A stretch of DNA of 64,000 nucleotides from Aquabacterium sp029268225. Its GTDB lineage: Bacteria; Pseudomonadota; Gammaproteobacteria; Burkholderiales; Burkholderiaceae_C. The stretch spans positions 140,536 to 204,535 of the forward strand of contig NZ_JBBEYB010000008.1 of assembly GCF_037482285.1 (NCBI RefSeq). Direction: 5' to 3'. Below the pieces are notes generated by a model, which worked only from the letters and a program-made list of their open reading frames with translations, was not told the origin of the DNA and did not search any database. The position numbers and the translations under genes are program-made. Positions 17,708 to 26,709 of this stretch are shown piece after piece; position 1 is the stretch's first letter, and every line of letters starts with the position of its first letter.

Positions 17708-19213
17708 TCAGGGAGGCAAGGGCTTCAGCAAGGCCTTCAACACACCGGGCGTGAAGTGCTGGTCCACGTAGTCGGCCAAGCCGTCGAACACCTGTGACAG
17801 AGCCGGAACGCCCTGCCCCAGCAGCGCATGCAATGCCTCGTCAGACTCAAACAAGCCGTGCAGGTAGATGCCGAGCACCTGGCCCTGTTGCCAGCCGAGG
17901 CACTGTCCGCTGGCGTCCAGCAGCGCCGGTCGCGCCAGGGCGGAACAGGCCTGGGTGCGGCCGTGGTGGATTTCATAGCCGGTGGCGGGCACGCCCGCCA
18001 GGGACGCCCAGGCTGGGACAGCCACCAGGTCATCGGCAAAGCGCGCGGTGGTGGCTTTCAGCAGCTTGCTCGTGTCGAAGCGCGTGTGCACGTCCAACAG
18101 GCCCAGGCCGGGCACCTCGCCGGGGGCGCCCTGCTCGACGCCCTCAGGGTCACTCAATGTATGTCCCAACATCTGCAGGCCACCGCAGATGCCCAGCACC
18201 GCGCGGCCGCGCTGCACATGGCGATGCAGGGCGGCGTCCAGCCCTTGGGCGCGCAACCAGGCCAGGTCGGACGTGGTGTGCTTGGAGCCGGGCAGGATCA
18301 CCCAGTCCACGTCGTCGAGTTCGGCGGGGTGACGTGCCCAGATCAGGCGCACGTGCGGTGCCGAGCGCAGCGGCTGGAATTCATCGAGGTTGCTGATGCG
18401 CGGATAGGCAATCACGGCCACGCGCAGGATGGGGCGTGTGCTGTTTGCGTCCGGCGCCCCGGGCCCGGTGGGCGTGTCGTCGAACACGCCGTCTTCTTCG
18501 GGCAGGCCGTGCCCGCGCCACATGGGCAACACGGCCACGGTCGGCACACCAGTCAGCGCTTGCAGTTGCTGCGGGCCGGGCGCCAGCAAGGTGGCGTCGC
18601 CCCGGAAGCGGTTGAGCACGAAGCCGCGGATGAGGGCACGCTCGTCTTCGGTCAGCAACTCGTGTGTGCCGTACAGGTGAGCAAAGGCGCCGCCGCGGTC
18701 GATGTCCGTGACCAGCAGGCACGCGGCCTGCGCGGCCAGGGCGGTGCGCATGTTCACGTAATCGCTGCTGTGCAGGTTGATCTCGGCGGGCGAGCCGGCG
18801 CCTTCGATCACCACCAGGTCGTGATCGGCCATCAGGGACTGCAAGCCCGCGCACGCATGGGGCCAGAGGTGCTCGCTGCGTTCACGCCACGGGACACGGC
18901 GCAGGTCGTCGCGCACCTCGCCCATGACGACGACCTGGCTGGCGGTGTCCTTCTCCGGCTTGAGCAGCACGGGGTTCATGCGCACATCGGGCGTCACCCC
19001 GGCCGCCAAGGCCTGGAAGTACTGGGCGCTGCCGATCTCGCCGAGCCGACCGTCGGGGCCCGGCACGACCCGGGCGTTGTTGCTCATGTTCTGGGCCTTG
19101 AAGGGCGCCACCTTCAGGCCTTGGCGTGCATACCAGCGGCACAAGGCGGTGGCCAGCCAGCTTTTGCCCGCTCCGCTGGTGGTGCCCAGCACCATGACGG
19201 CACGTGCGCTCAT
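17708..19213 (-). CDS. cobQ: cobyric acid synthase
   Basis: ATP- and glutamine-dependent amidation of four side chains of adenosylcobyrinic acid a,c-diamide, giving adenosylcobyric acid. The 501-aa protein has an N-terminal synthetase domain with the P-loop-like VLGTTSGAGKSW and FKAQNMSNNARV, and a C-terminal class I glutamine amidotransferase domain with the Cys nucleophile in GICGGLQMLG and the His in GYEIHHGRT. The ATG at 19213 overlaps the upstream gene's stop (ATGA), implying coupled translation. It acts after CobB and CobO, whose genes are in the same operon. Confidence 0.96.
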   Translation of the reverse strand: MSARAVMVLGTTSGAGKSWLATALCRWYARQGLKVAPFKAQNMSNNARVVPGPDGRLGEIGSAQYFQALAAGVTPDVRMNPVLLKPEKDTASQVVVMGEVRDDLRRVPWRERSEHLWPHACAGLQSLMADHDLVVIEGAGSPAEINLHSSDYVNMRTALAAQAACLLVTDIDRGGAFAHLYGTHELLTEDERALIRGFVLNRFRGDATLLAPGPQQLQALTGVPTVAVLPMWRGHGLPEEDGVFDDTPTGPGAPDANSTRPILRVAVIAYPRISNLDEFQPLRSAPHVRLIWARHPAELDDVDWVILPGSKHTTSDLAWLRAQGLDAALHRHVQRGRAVLGICGGLQMLGHTLSDPEGVEQGAPGEVPGLGLLDVHTRFDTSKLLKATTARFADDLVAVPAWASLAGVPATGYEIHHGRTQACSALARPALLDASGQCLGWQQGQVLGIYLHGLFESDEALHALLGQGVPALSQVFDGLADYVDQHFTPGVLKALLKPLPP

Positions 19214-20277
19214 GCGGCCACCTCGATGTCGCGCAAGGCCAGACACAGGGCACGCGCGGCGGCGGGCTCGTGCGCGCGCCAGCGGACCCAGCCGGGCAAG
19301 CCGAAGCTACTGGCATCACGCAGCTTGATGCCACGCGTGCGCAGGGCCGCCAGAAGTTCAGGGAGTTGCGCGGCCGAGCGCAAGGGCGGGCGACTCAGCA
19401 TGAAGGGCGTGACGCTGCCCGGACGATGCACCCAGCCCAGCTCGGTCAAGGCCTGAGCTTGCGATGCTTGCCACTGCGCCAGTTGCTGACGCGACTCGGC
19501 CAGCCAGGTCTGCACCTCGGGACGGTGCCAGTGTGAGAGCAAGGTCACCCCTTCGGCCGAGAGCACCCAGCTGGGCGCCAGGCTGTCGACCTGAGCCGCC
19601 GTCGGGCCCCAGGTCGCATGGCCGCCGTCCGGCGCATGCATCCACCCGGCGCGCACCCCTGTCAGACCGCAGCTTTTGTTCGGCGACCACAGTTGCCAGC
19701 ACGCCTGAGCCACCTCATCGGGCACCGGATCGGCACCGATCAGGCGCAAGGGTTCATAGGCCCGGTCGATCGCCACGATCAGTGGCACGCCCTGCGCCTG
19801 CACGGCCTGCAGAGCTTGCCAAAAGGACGCCGGCAAGCTGGCCCCGGTGGGATTGCAGGGCTCGCACAACCACCACAGGATCGGCGTGGTGCAAGCCAGC
19901 TCGGCCAGCGCCTGCATGGCGTCGACCCATGGCCGCACGGACAGGCCCAAGGCACTGGCTGCGGCGGCGTAATCGCCATAGCCGGGCTGCGGCACCCACA
20001 CCTCCTGAACGCCGTGCAGCATCGCGGCCAGGGTCAGGCGCCGGATACCCTCGCTGCTGCCCGAGGTGGGCACGATCACGTCAGGCGTACAGCCGGATGC
20101 TGCGGCCAGCTCGGCACGCAGGGCGGCATAACTCGGGTCGGGATAAGCGCAGCGATCTGTCTCGGCCAGGGCCTGCATCAGGGCGGCTGGTTGCAGCCGC
20201 ACATTGGCGTTGCTGGAAAAATCCCATTGCACCGCCGGGCCGCTGTCAGGCCCCCCGTGGGTCACCGCATCACTCAT
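19210..20277 (-). CDS. cobD: L-threonine-O-3-phosphate decarboxylase (CobD/CobC type aminotransferase fold)
   Basis: PLP enzyme that provides (R)-1-amino-2-propanol phosphate, the linker of the nucleotide loop. The 355-aa fold type I protein contains FSSNANVRLQP near the N-terminus, the phosphate-binding PTSGSSEGIRRL, the PLP-ring segment CEPCNPTGA with IDRAYEPLRL, and the Schiff-base Lys in SPNKSCGLTGVRAGW. The position between cbiB and cobQ supports the decarboxylase rather than histidinol-phosphate aminotransferase, its nearest relative. It starts 1 bp after the cbiB stop. A threonine kinase (PduX-like) to make its substrate is not seen in the window. Confidence 0.87.
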   Translation of the reverse strand: MSDAVTHGGPDSGPAVQWDFSSNANVRLQPAALMQALAETDRCAYPDPSYAALRAELAAASGCTPDVIVPTSGSSEGIRRLTLAAMLHGVQEVWVPQPGYGDYAAAASALGLSVRPWVDAMQALAELACTTPILWWLCEPCNPTGASLPASFWQALQAVQAQGVPLIVAIDRAYEPLRLIGADPVPDEVAQACWQLWSPNKSCGLTGVRAGWMHAPDGGHATWGPTAAQVDSLAPSWVLSAEGVTLLSHWHRPEVQTWLAESRQQLAQWQASQAQALTELGWVHRPGSVTPFMLSRPPLRSAAQLPELLAALRTRGIKLRDASSFGLPGWVRWRAHEPAAARALCLALRDIEVAA

Positions 20278-20278
20278 C

Positions 20279-21238
20279 TCACATTCCCTTCAGCAGGGCG
20301 ATGCCCCACAGGAGCAAGGCGCTCCAGACAGCCGCCGCCCACACTGCGCGCCCTGCCCAGACCAGGGCCAGACGCGTGTGCTGGGGCTGCGCCAGCACGC
20401 CATCAGCATGCAAGACGTACACGTCGGGCTTGCGCAGCTGTATGCCCAGCAGCAGGGCCATGGCCCCCATGGGCCACCCCCCGTTGGGCGACGGCGTTTG
20501 CGCGGCCTGTCGGCGCAAGGTCGACCACGACAGGCGGCGCCCGGACATCAGCACCAGCAACACTGCCGTGAGGCGCGCAGGGAGCCACGACACCACGTCA
20601 TCGGCATGCGCCGCCCATTTGCCCGCCCATTCGTAGCGACCGCGGTAGCCCCACATCGCATCGGCCGTGTTGGCGAAGCGGTACAGCGCGGCAGCGGGCA
20701 AGCCTCCCACAGCAAACCAGAACAGCGGGGCCACCACTGAGTCATTGAGGTTCTCGGCCAAGGTCTCGATGGCACTTTCACGCACGGTGGTGGCGTCCAA
20801 GGCAGCCACGTCTCGGCTGACCAGACGCTGCAGTTGCGACCGCCCCGCTGGCAGGGACTCGGCCAAGGCCTGCTCCACCGCAGCGACCTCGTCGCGCAGC
20901 ATGCGCCACGCCAACATGGGCTTGAGAACCAAGGCGAGCAACACGGCTTGTACGACAGCGGTCCACAGTGCGTCAGCGCCAAGCAGCAGCCCCCCCCATT
21001 GCAGCATCAGCTCCACGGCCAAGCCCAAGGCCACCACCAGGCAGGCGCCCAGCGCCCAGGCCAGCATGCCGCCCACGAAGGCGCTGGCTGGCGGCAAGGC
21101 GCACAGGCGTGGCCCGAGCGCCCCCAGGTAGCGCCCCATCCACACCACCGGGTGCAGCCACACCGGCGGCTCCCCCCAGCGCCGGTCGATGACCAGCGCC
21201 AGCGGGATGGCACACAGGCTGACGGCCCACCAGTCCAT
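20279..21238 (-). CDS. cbiB: adenosylcobinamide-phosphate synthase (CbiB)
   Basis: Integral membrane amide synthase that attaches aminopropanol (phosphate) to adenosylcobyric acid. The 319-aa protein has the family pattern: the opening DRRWGEPPVWLHPVVWMGR, the loop LVSRDVAALDATTVRESAIE followed by LAENLNDSVVAPLFWFAVGGLPAA, YRFANTADAMWGYRGRYEWAGKWAA, and PSPNGGWPMGAMALLL near the C-terminus. About five membrane helices are visible. It is also called CobD in the Pseudomonas naming scheme. It lies 6 bp after cobO. Confidence 0.95.
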   Translation of the reverse strand: MDWWAVSLCAIPLALVIDRRWGEPPVWLHPVVWMGRYLGALGPRLCALPPASAFVGGMLAWALGACLVVALGLAVELMLQWGGLLLGADALWTAVVQAVLLALVLKPMLAWRMLRDEVAAVEQALAESLPAGRSQLQRLVSRDVAALDATTVRESAIETLAENLNDSVVAPLFWFAVGGLPAAALYRFANTADAMWGYRGRYEWAGKWAAHADDVVSWLPARLTAVLLVLMSGRRLSWSTLRRQAAQTPSPNGGWPMGAMALLLGIQLRKPDVYVLHADGVLAQPQHTRLALVWAGRAVWAAAVWSALLLWGIALLKGM

Positions 21239-21244
21239 CGAGGC

Positions 21245-21814
21245 TCAGTCCTCGATGCCGCGTTGCGCCGGCACACCGGCGTTGTAGTGGTGCTTGATGA
21301 GCTTCATCTCCGTCACCGTGTCCGCCAGGTCCACCAGCTCCTGCGGCGCACCGCGGCCGGTCAGCACGACATTGACATGGCTGGGGCGCGTGCGCAGCAC
21401 GTCCAGCACCCGGTCCAGGTCCAACCAGCCGTAGCGCAGCGGGTAGGTGATCTCGTCGAGCACGACGAGGAAGTGTTCACCGGCCAGGATGGTGGCGGCC
21501 GCACGCTCCCAGCCATCGCGAGCGAGTTGGGCGGAGTGCTCCAGGTCCTTGCTCTTCCAGCTGAAACCATCGCCGAGGCCTTCGATGGGCACGCCGAGCT
21601 GCTCGAAGATGCGGTGCTCGCCAAAGCGGGCGCTGGGCACCTTCATGAACTGGTAGATCTTGACGGCCTTGCCACGGCCATGGGCACGCAGCGCCAGGCC
21701 GAAGGCCGCGGTGCTCTTGCCCTTGCCGTCGCCGGTGTTGATGAGGATCAGGCCACGGCGGTCACCATCGGGTTTCTCGACCTGACGGTCAACGGGAGGT
21801 TTTTCGATTTCCAT
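21245..21814 (-). CDS. cobO: cob(I)yrinic acid a,c-diamide adenosyltransferase
   Basis: Attaches the upper adenosyl ligand to reduced corrinoids using ATP. The 189-aa protein belongs to the CobO/BtuR/CobA type: the P-loop variant INTGDGKGKST is at about residues 24-34, with the family segments KIYQFMKV, VVLDEITYPLRYGWLDL and LTGRGAPQELVDLADTVTEM. The N-terminal 20 residues are charged. It can serve both de novo synthesis and salvage of imported cobinamide. It starts 10 bp after the cobN-like gene. Confidence 0.96.
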   Translation of the reverse strand: MEIEKPPVDRQVEKPDGDRRGLILINTGDGKGKSTAAFGLALRAHGRGKAVKIYQFMKVPSARFGEHRIFEQLGVPIEGLGDGFSWKSKDLEHSAQLARDGWERAAATILAGEHFLVVLDEITYPLRYGWLDLDRVLDVLRTRPSHVNVVLTGRGAPQELVDLADTVTEMKLIKHHYNAGVPAQRGIED

Positions 21815-21824
21815 AGACAGGCTT

Positions 21825-24800
21825 TCAGACAGAGGGAGTCAAGAGAGCTGGCGCGGGTGCGGGATGGCGGCGAGCTTGCCACAGCCCCCCGGCCGTGAAC
21901 CACAAGGCCAGCAACACCCACACTAGCAAAGTCGTCATGCGCTCGGCATGACGGGCAAGGGGACCAGGAGGATCCTGGCGCTGCAACAGGATGCCCACCG
22001 GAGGCGGCGAGGCGGCAGGTGGCGGGGTCGGCTCGGCGGCACGAGGTGCCTGCGGCCCCACGGTCGGCGGCGACCGCCCGGCATGACCGGGCACCATCCC
22101 TGGCGAGGGCACCGTCAACTGGTCTGCCACCCACTGGGTCGCGCCGCGCAGCTCACTGTGGAGCGGCGCTGCTGCAGTGAGCTCACGATACAAGGCAGCC
22201 AGATGCTGGCGGGTGGCCTCGTCAGCCTGCCAGTAGCCCATGCGCTGCGCTTGCACCAGGCGCTCGACCGACTGCGCATACGCCTGCGGATGGGTGCGCA
22301 GCCACTGCGGCGCGCCCAGCTTGTGTTTGTCCTGCACCAGGACCTCATAGAAACTTTGCCAGTGATCGGGGCGGACCATGCCGCGCGCCGTCACCTGCCA
22401 GCCCCAGGTGAACTGCAGGGCCTTGAGCACCTGCAAGGTCCCGGCGTAGCCCTCTTGCTTCTGGGCCTGCAGCCAGCCGGGATGCAGATAGCGCCCCTGC
22501 ATCTCCAGCGCCATCACGCGTTGAGCCGATTCGGTGCGCACCTCGCTGCCATCGTGCAACTGGCTCACATACAGATCCAGATCACCGGGCTTGCCCGCAC
22601 TGCGGGCCGCCGCCGCCAAGCCACCCAGGTACTGAAAGGGGTCGTCCGACGTGACCATGGCAAACAGGTTGGAGCTGCGCGACAACAAGGCCGCCTGCGT
22701 CTGACGCAGATGGGCGCTCAAGGCCTGGACTGCACTCCCCCGGGGCACATCGGTGAGGGGCACCCCGTCCACATAAGGCTGGCTCATGCGCTGCAAGAAC
22801 AGGTCGCCCAGTCGTGCGTCGTCCCGCTGGAGCTGGTCGGACTGCACCGCGTCGGCAATGCCGGTGCCATAGTCGCCCATCAGGTTGCCGAACACACGGG
22901 CCTGCGCCAGCAGCTGAGCGTGGGGCTCACCCATGCCCGCTCTCTGCAGCTCGCCCAAGACCTGCGCCGTGTTGCGCGCGAGGGCATTGCCGGGTTCGGC
23001 CGTCGAGGCCAGCCTCACGCCCTGGTCCACCAAGGCCATCAGCGCCGGAAACTGGTCGCGGTAGGACCCTGTGATGCTCAGCAGCACGTCCACACGTGGG
23101 CGCTGCAACTCGCTCAAAGGGATGAGCTGCAAGCGCGTGGGCCGCCCCGCGTCATCCCACACCGGCTTGACGCCCATCGCCACCAGGGCTTGTGCCTCCA
23201 TGATGCCCTGATGACGCAGGGTCTCCCCCGCCCACAAGGACAAGGCCAGACGCGTGGGTGCCTGGCCACCATGCTCGGCCCGATACTGCTTCAGCCACTC
23301 CTGAAACAGGCCTTGGGCCACGTCATACGCGTGGCGGGTGGGCAAGCGACTGGGATCCAGCCCGGTGAGGTTGCGGCCCGTGGGCAAGCTCTCGGGGTTG
23401 CGAACCGGATCGCCGCCATAGGCCGCCTCGATGAACCGCCCCTCCAGGGCCCGCAGCAGACCCGGCATCTCCCCTTCGCGTTGCAGCAAGCGGTCCAGGG
23501 CCTGCGCGCGCTCGGCCAGCTGACGCAAGGCCGCCTGGTCGATGGGCTGGCGCGCTGCGCGATTGGGCACTGGGCCTTGCACCTTGTCCGAGCGCAAGTC
23601 CAGATGACTGGCGGCGTCGGCGTCCACCAAAGCCACCTGCAACCAGCGCGCAGGCCGCGAGGTGGTCAAGGTCTCGTGGTTGATCAGGAAGACCTCGTCG
23701 ATGTCTTCCCCCAAAGCCTCGATCAAGGGTTTGCGCAATGCCTGCAGGATGGTCTGCTGCCGCTGTGACGCATCGGGCGCGCGACCAAACACGGCCAGCC
23801 CTTTGGGTTGCGCGCTTTGGGCCAGCTCATCCAGGTAAGGATGCAAGCGCTCCAGAAAGGCCGCGAAATTGGCCGCGATGGCTTCACGGCTCCACCCCAG
23901 GTCGCTGTGCAGATGGTGCGCGACAAACTGATCGACCAAGGCCTTTTCCAGCGCCACCTTGGTGGGCCCGGCATCGACGATTTCCCACTCGTGCATGAGC
24001 TCGTGCATGCTGGCCATGCCCGCCGCAAAGCCGGTGGGCGAGAACGAGGGCGTGCGGTGACTGAGCATCAGCGCGCGCCCCCGGCGCTTGGCCGTCAGCG
24101 CTTCGCCGAGGTTGTCCACGATGTAGGGATACATGACGGGCACGTCGCCCAAAGGCAGCAGGGCATCGTCCCACACGTCCAGGCCACGTGCCTTGCCCGG
24201 TGCCCACTCCTGCGTGCCGTGCGTCCCGAAATGGATCAAGGCATCGGCCTGACGGGCCCACAGGTACACCGCCAGATAGTGGTGAGACAGGGGCGTCTTG
24301 CTGCGGTGCATGAAGGGGTTCTGCCCCATGTGCAGGGTCTCCTCACGCGGCGGCTGGGGCAAAACACTGAGCTTGCCCACCTGCAGCCGCGGGATCACGA
24401 ACACCGGCTCACCGTGCCAGAGGCGCACATAGCGGCTGCGCTCGGGTGGCCCCCACTGCGCTTCGACACGTTGTCGCACCTGCGCCGGCAATTGACGCCA
24501 CCAGGCCAGGTACTGAGACACCGGCAAGGCAGCGGCCTGCCCCTTGGCCAGCAGCTCGCCCAGATCGGCTTGCGGGTAGTACGCGGCCAGCAAAGGCCGT
24601 AAACCGTCGATCCATTCTGGCTCCGGCACGGCCCGGGTGTCATAGCCGGCCTGCGCCAGACCGCCGGACACGACTTCCAGGCTGCGCGGCACATTCAGAA
24701 AGGACGCCCCGAAGTTGCTGCCACCGGGCGGGTAGTTGTACACCATCGCGACCAGATGCTTGTCCGCCGCCGGGCGGGTCTGCAGGGCGATCAGGCGTCG

Positions 24801-25886
24801 TGCCTTGGCAACCACCGCCTCTGCTTGCCGAGGGATCAGGTCAACGCGACGGCCCTGCTCCGCGTGCGCACTCACCATTATGGGATCGATGCCCCCCGCC
24901 CCCTCGGGCTGCGCCAGGTAGAAAGGCACATCGGTGGGCGAGAGGCCCTGACTGTCGGCTTGCCACGCCGCCGCATCGCCTGAGCGATACGGCTGGGTCA
25001 ACAGCAAGGGGGTTCCCCATTGCGCCAACAGCCCCTGCAGGGCGGCACCCTGACTGAGCAATTGGTGCGACACCAGCACACGCGGCATCGCCTGATCGGG
25101 CTGCCCCGGCACACCCAGCAGCGTGCGCAAACCGGCGACGTCCACCTGCTGGCCGAACACCGCATACGCCGCCAGGCCCTGCCGCTCGAACAGGCGCACC
25201 CATTGATCCAGCCAAGGCGTGCTGCCATTGACGAAGTGATAACGGTGCACCAGGATGGCCACCGTCGGCCGATCGCGCAGGCCCGGTTGCGTGGCCATCC
25301 AGCGTGACATGTCGGCCGCGTTGGCCATCCAGGTGGGCGCATCCGGGTGATACAGGCCGCTCGCCGGCCACACCTGGAGCGCGGACACGTCTGGCTCAGG
25401 CTCACCTCGCAAGTGAGCCGCCGCCAGCATCATGGCCGAGCGGGTGTTTTGTGCACCACCGGCCCGCAGATACGCGGCCAGACGAGAGGGCAAAGGCGCG
25501 GCAGCGCTCACGGTCTCCTCGCCTTCTGACGGCGACACCCACACTACCGGCACGTGCACGCCCTGCAAGGGTCCGCGCAACAAGCGCGACAGGCGCGTCA
25601 GCACCGATGCGTGCGGCGCGTCCACACACACCATGGCCGCGCGCTGCAAGGCCGCCGTCAACGCGGTACGCTCGGCATCGGGCAGCTCGGCCGGCCCGCG
25701 CAAGGGGAAGTCCAGGTGCTGCACCGACAGCCCCAGAGCCTGCGCCTGCTGCTGGATCAGCGCCGTGCGCGGAGCCGGCGTGATCTCGCCCGTCAGCCAC
25801 AACACGGTTGCCGGCTGCGGCACCTGCGCCCACACGGCAGACACACTCCCCAGCCAAATCAGCAGACACGCCCAGGCCCAACGCAT
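21825..25886 (-). CDS. membrane-anchored, exported CobN-like chelatase
   Basis: Large CobN/BchH-type subunit, 1353 aa. CobN normally inserts cobalt into hydrogenobyrinic acid a,c-diamide in the cytoplasm with ATP-dependent CobS and CobT. Here the N-terminus is a signal peptide (MRWAWACLLIWLGSVSAVWA, probable cleavage before QVPQP), the chelatase body follows (FGTHGTQEWAPGK, LPLGDVPVMYPYIVDNLGE, GSYRDQFPALM, MGDYGTGIADAVQ, DDPFQYLGGLA), then a Pro-rich linker (about residues 1260-1310) and a single C-terminal membrane helix. The chelatase would therefore face the periplasm. ATG 25886 overlaps the DUF2149 stop (TGATG). The catalysed direction and metal are unknown; cobalt insertion, metal removal or metal exchange are all possible. 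Confidence 0.88.
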   Translation of the reverse strand: MRWAWACLLIWLGSVSAVWAQVPQPATVLWLTGEITPAPRTALIQQQAQALGLSVQHLDFPLRGPAELPDAERTALTAALQRAAMVCVDAPHASVLTRLSRLLRGPLQGVHVPVVWVSPSEGEETVSAAAPLPSRLAAYLRAGGAQNTRSAMMLAAAHLRGEPEPDVSALQVWPASGLYHPDAPTWMANAADMSRWMATQPGLRDRPTVAILVHRYHFVNGSTPWLDQWVRLFERQGLAAYAVFGQQVDVAGLRTLLGVPGQPDQAMPRVLVSHQLLSQGAALQGLLAQWGTPLLLTQPYRSGDAAAWQADSQGLSPTDVPFYLAQPEGAGGIDPIMVSAHAEQGRRVDLIPRQAEAVVAKARRLIALQTRPAADKHLVAMVYNYPPGGSNFGASFLNVPRSLEVVSGGLAQAGYDTRAVPEPEWIDGLRPLLAAYYPQADLGELLAKGQAAALPVSQYLAWWRQLPAQVRQRVEAQWGPPERSRYVRLWHGEPVFVIPRLQVGKLSVLPQPPREETLHMGQNPFMHRSKTPLSHHYLAVYLWARQADALIHFGTHGTQEWAPGKARGLDVWDDALLPLGDVPVMYPYIVDNLGEALTAKRRGRALMLSHRTPSFSPTGFAAGMASMHELMHEWEIVDAGPTKVALEKALVDQFVAHHLHSDLGWSREAIAANFAAFLERLHPYLDELAQSAQPKGLAVFGRAPDASQRQQTILQALRKPLIEALGEDIDEVFLINHETLTTSRPARWLQVALVDADAASHLDLRSDKVQGPVPNRAARQPIDQAALRQLAERAQALDRLLQREGEMPGLLRALEGRFIEAAYGGDPVRNPESLPTGRNLTGLDPSRLPTRHAYDVAQGLFQEWLKQYRAEHGGQAPTRLALSLWAGETLRHQGIMEAQALVAMGVKPVWDDAGRPTRLQLIPLSELQRPRVDVLLSITGSYRDQFPALMALVDQGVRLASTAEPGNALARNTAQVLGELQRAGMGEPHAQLLAQARVFGNLMGDYGTGIADAVQSDQLQRDDARLGDLFLQRMSQPYVDGVPLTDVPRGSAVQALSAHLRQTQAALLSRSSNLFAMVTSDDPFQYLGGLAAAARSAGKPGDLDLYVSQLHDGSEVRTESAQRVMALEMQGRYLHPGWLQAQKQEGYAGTLQVLKALQFTWGWQVTARGMVRPDHWQSFYEVLVQDKHKLGAPQWLRTHPQAYAQSVERLVQAQRMGYWQADEATRQHLAALYRELTAAAPLHSELRGATQWVADQLTVPSPGMVPGHAGRSPPTVGPQAPRAAEPTPPPAASPPPVGILLQRQDPPGPLARHAERMTTLLVWVLLALWFTAGGLWQARRHPAPAPALLTPSV

Positions 25887-26245
25887 CAAGGGGCTCCCAC
25901 CGCCGCGCCCGAGGACCGGCTGCCCGCAGGCTCCGGCACATACACGATCTGACCGTCCTTGAGCTTGTAGGCCACGCCCGCGCGCTCGCCCTGCCCGGCC
26001 CCGGCCTGGCCAACGCCCTTGAACTTCACCTCCTGACCGTTCTCGCGCACGATCACTTCCATGTCGGGCGAGCCGGCATTCTTGATGATGGTGACCCGGT
26101 CTTCGGCCGTGACGCTGCTCGACTGGGCGGCCACCGCGGTAAGCAAGGCCACCACCAGCACCAGGAAGACGTCGACGAGGTTGACCGCCGAGAGCATCGG
26201 ATCGTCATCGTCCTCAGCCAGCAGGTGGATGTGCTTCAAGCTCAT
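25886..26245 (-). CDS. DUF2149 family protein, ExbD/TolR-like
   Basis: 119-aa protein with an acidic start (EDDDDP), one membrane helix at about residues 22-41 and a C-terminal periplasmic-facing domain ending in the DUF2149-type motif GVAYKLKDGQIVYVPE. The helix start VNLVDVFLVLVVALL looks like the ExbD/TolR membrane helix, including an Asp at residue 25 in the position of the proton-carrying Asp of those proteins. It overlaps both neighbours: its ATG overlaps the ExbB-like stop (ATGA), and its stop overlaps the cobN-like start. I infer that it is the stator partner of the ExbB-like protein and the coupler to CobN. Direct homology to ExbD is not proven. Confidence 0.82.
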   Translation of the reverse strand: MSLKHIHLLAEDDDDPMLSAVNLVDVFLVLVVALLTAVAAQSSSVTAEDRVTIIKNAGSPDMEVIVRENGQEVKFKGVGQAGAGQGERAGVAYKLKDGQIVYVPEPAGSRSSGAAVGAP

Positions 26246-26709
26246 GCGCCCTCACCCCGGGCCTTGCGCACGGCCAGCAACTCGGCCAGCAGCCAACGCC
26301 GGCGCACCGAATAGATGGCCAGGCCCAGGCTGGCCGCCGCCAGCGCCAGCACCACCCCGGCAAAGGCCCCACTGAACACCGACAAGGCCTGCTGACCCTG
26401 CCCTGCTGCCACGCTTTGCAGCGCGGGGCCCAAGGGGATCATGGTGGCGATCAAGCCCAGCATCGGGCTGAGCCGGCTGAGCAGGCGGATCGGCTCCAGC
26501 TGACGCACCACGGCCAGCTCCAGCTCATCCATGCTCAAGCTGGCATCGCGGGGCAAGCTTGCATAGGCCGGCTGACGCCAGCGTTGCCACGCCTCCATGC
26601 CTGTGCGACCGGCCAGCCACACGGCATAGGCAAAACTCAGCCCCACCAGCACCAAGACCGGCCACAGCAGCGACTGCGCGACCTGCGAGAAACCCGATTC
26701 AATCCACAT
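26242..26709 (-). CDS. MotA/TolQ/ExbB proton channel family protein
   Basis: 155-aa inner-membrane protein with a hydrophobic segment at about residues 13-33 and the paired TM2-TM3 hairpin of ExbB/TolQ (SPMLGLIATMIPLGPALQSV, then FSGAFAGVVLALAAASLGLAIYS). The Thr in IATMIPL corresponds to the TM2 channel Thr of ExbB by position. It is shorter than ExbB (about 240 aa), lacking most of the cytoplasmic loop. It overlaps cobB upstream and the DUF2149 gene downstream. With that protein it forms a plausible proton channel serving the CobN-like chelatase rather than TonB, but BtuB and TonB energisation is an alternative role. Confidence 0.85.
   Translation of the reverse strand: MWIESGFSQVAQSLLWPVLVLVGLSFAYAVWLAGRTGMEAWQRWRQPAYASLPRDASLSMDELELAVVRQLEPIRLLSRLSPMLGLIATMIPLGPALQSVAAGQGQQALSVFSGAFAGVVLALAAASLGLAIYSVRRRWLLAELLAVRKARGEGA

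Noticed and set aside
21825..25886. CobN as an ordinary cytoplasmic cobaltochelatase subunit
   Set aside because: The hydrophobic N-terminal leader with an Ala-rich cleavage region and the C-terminal membrane helix argue against it.
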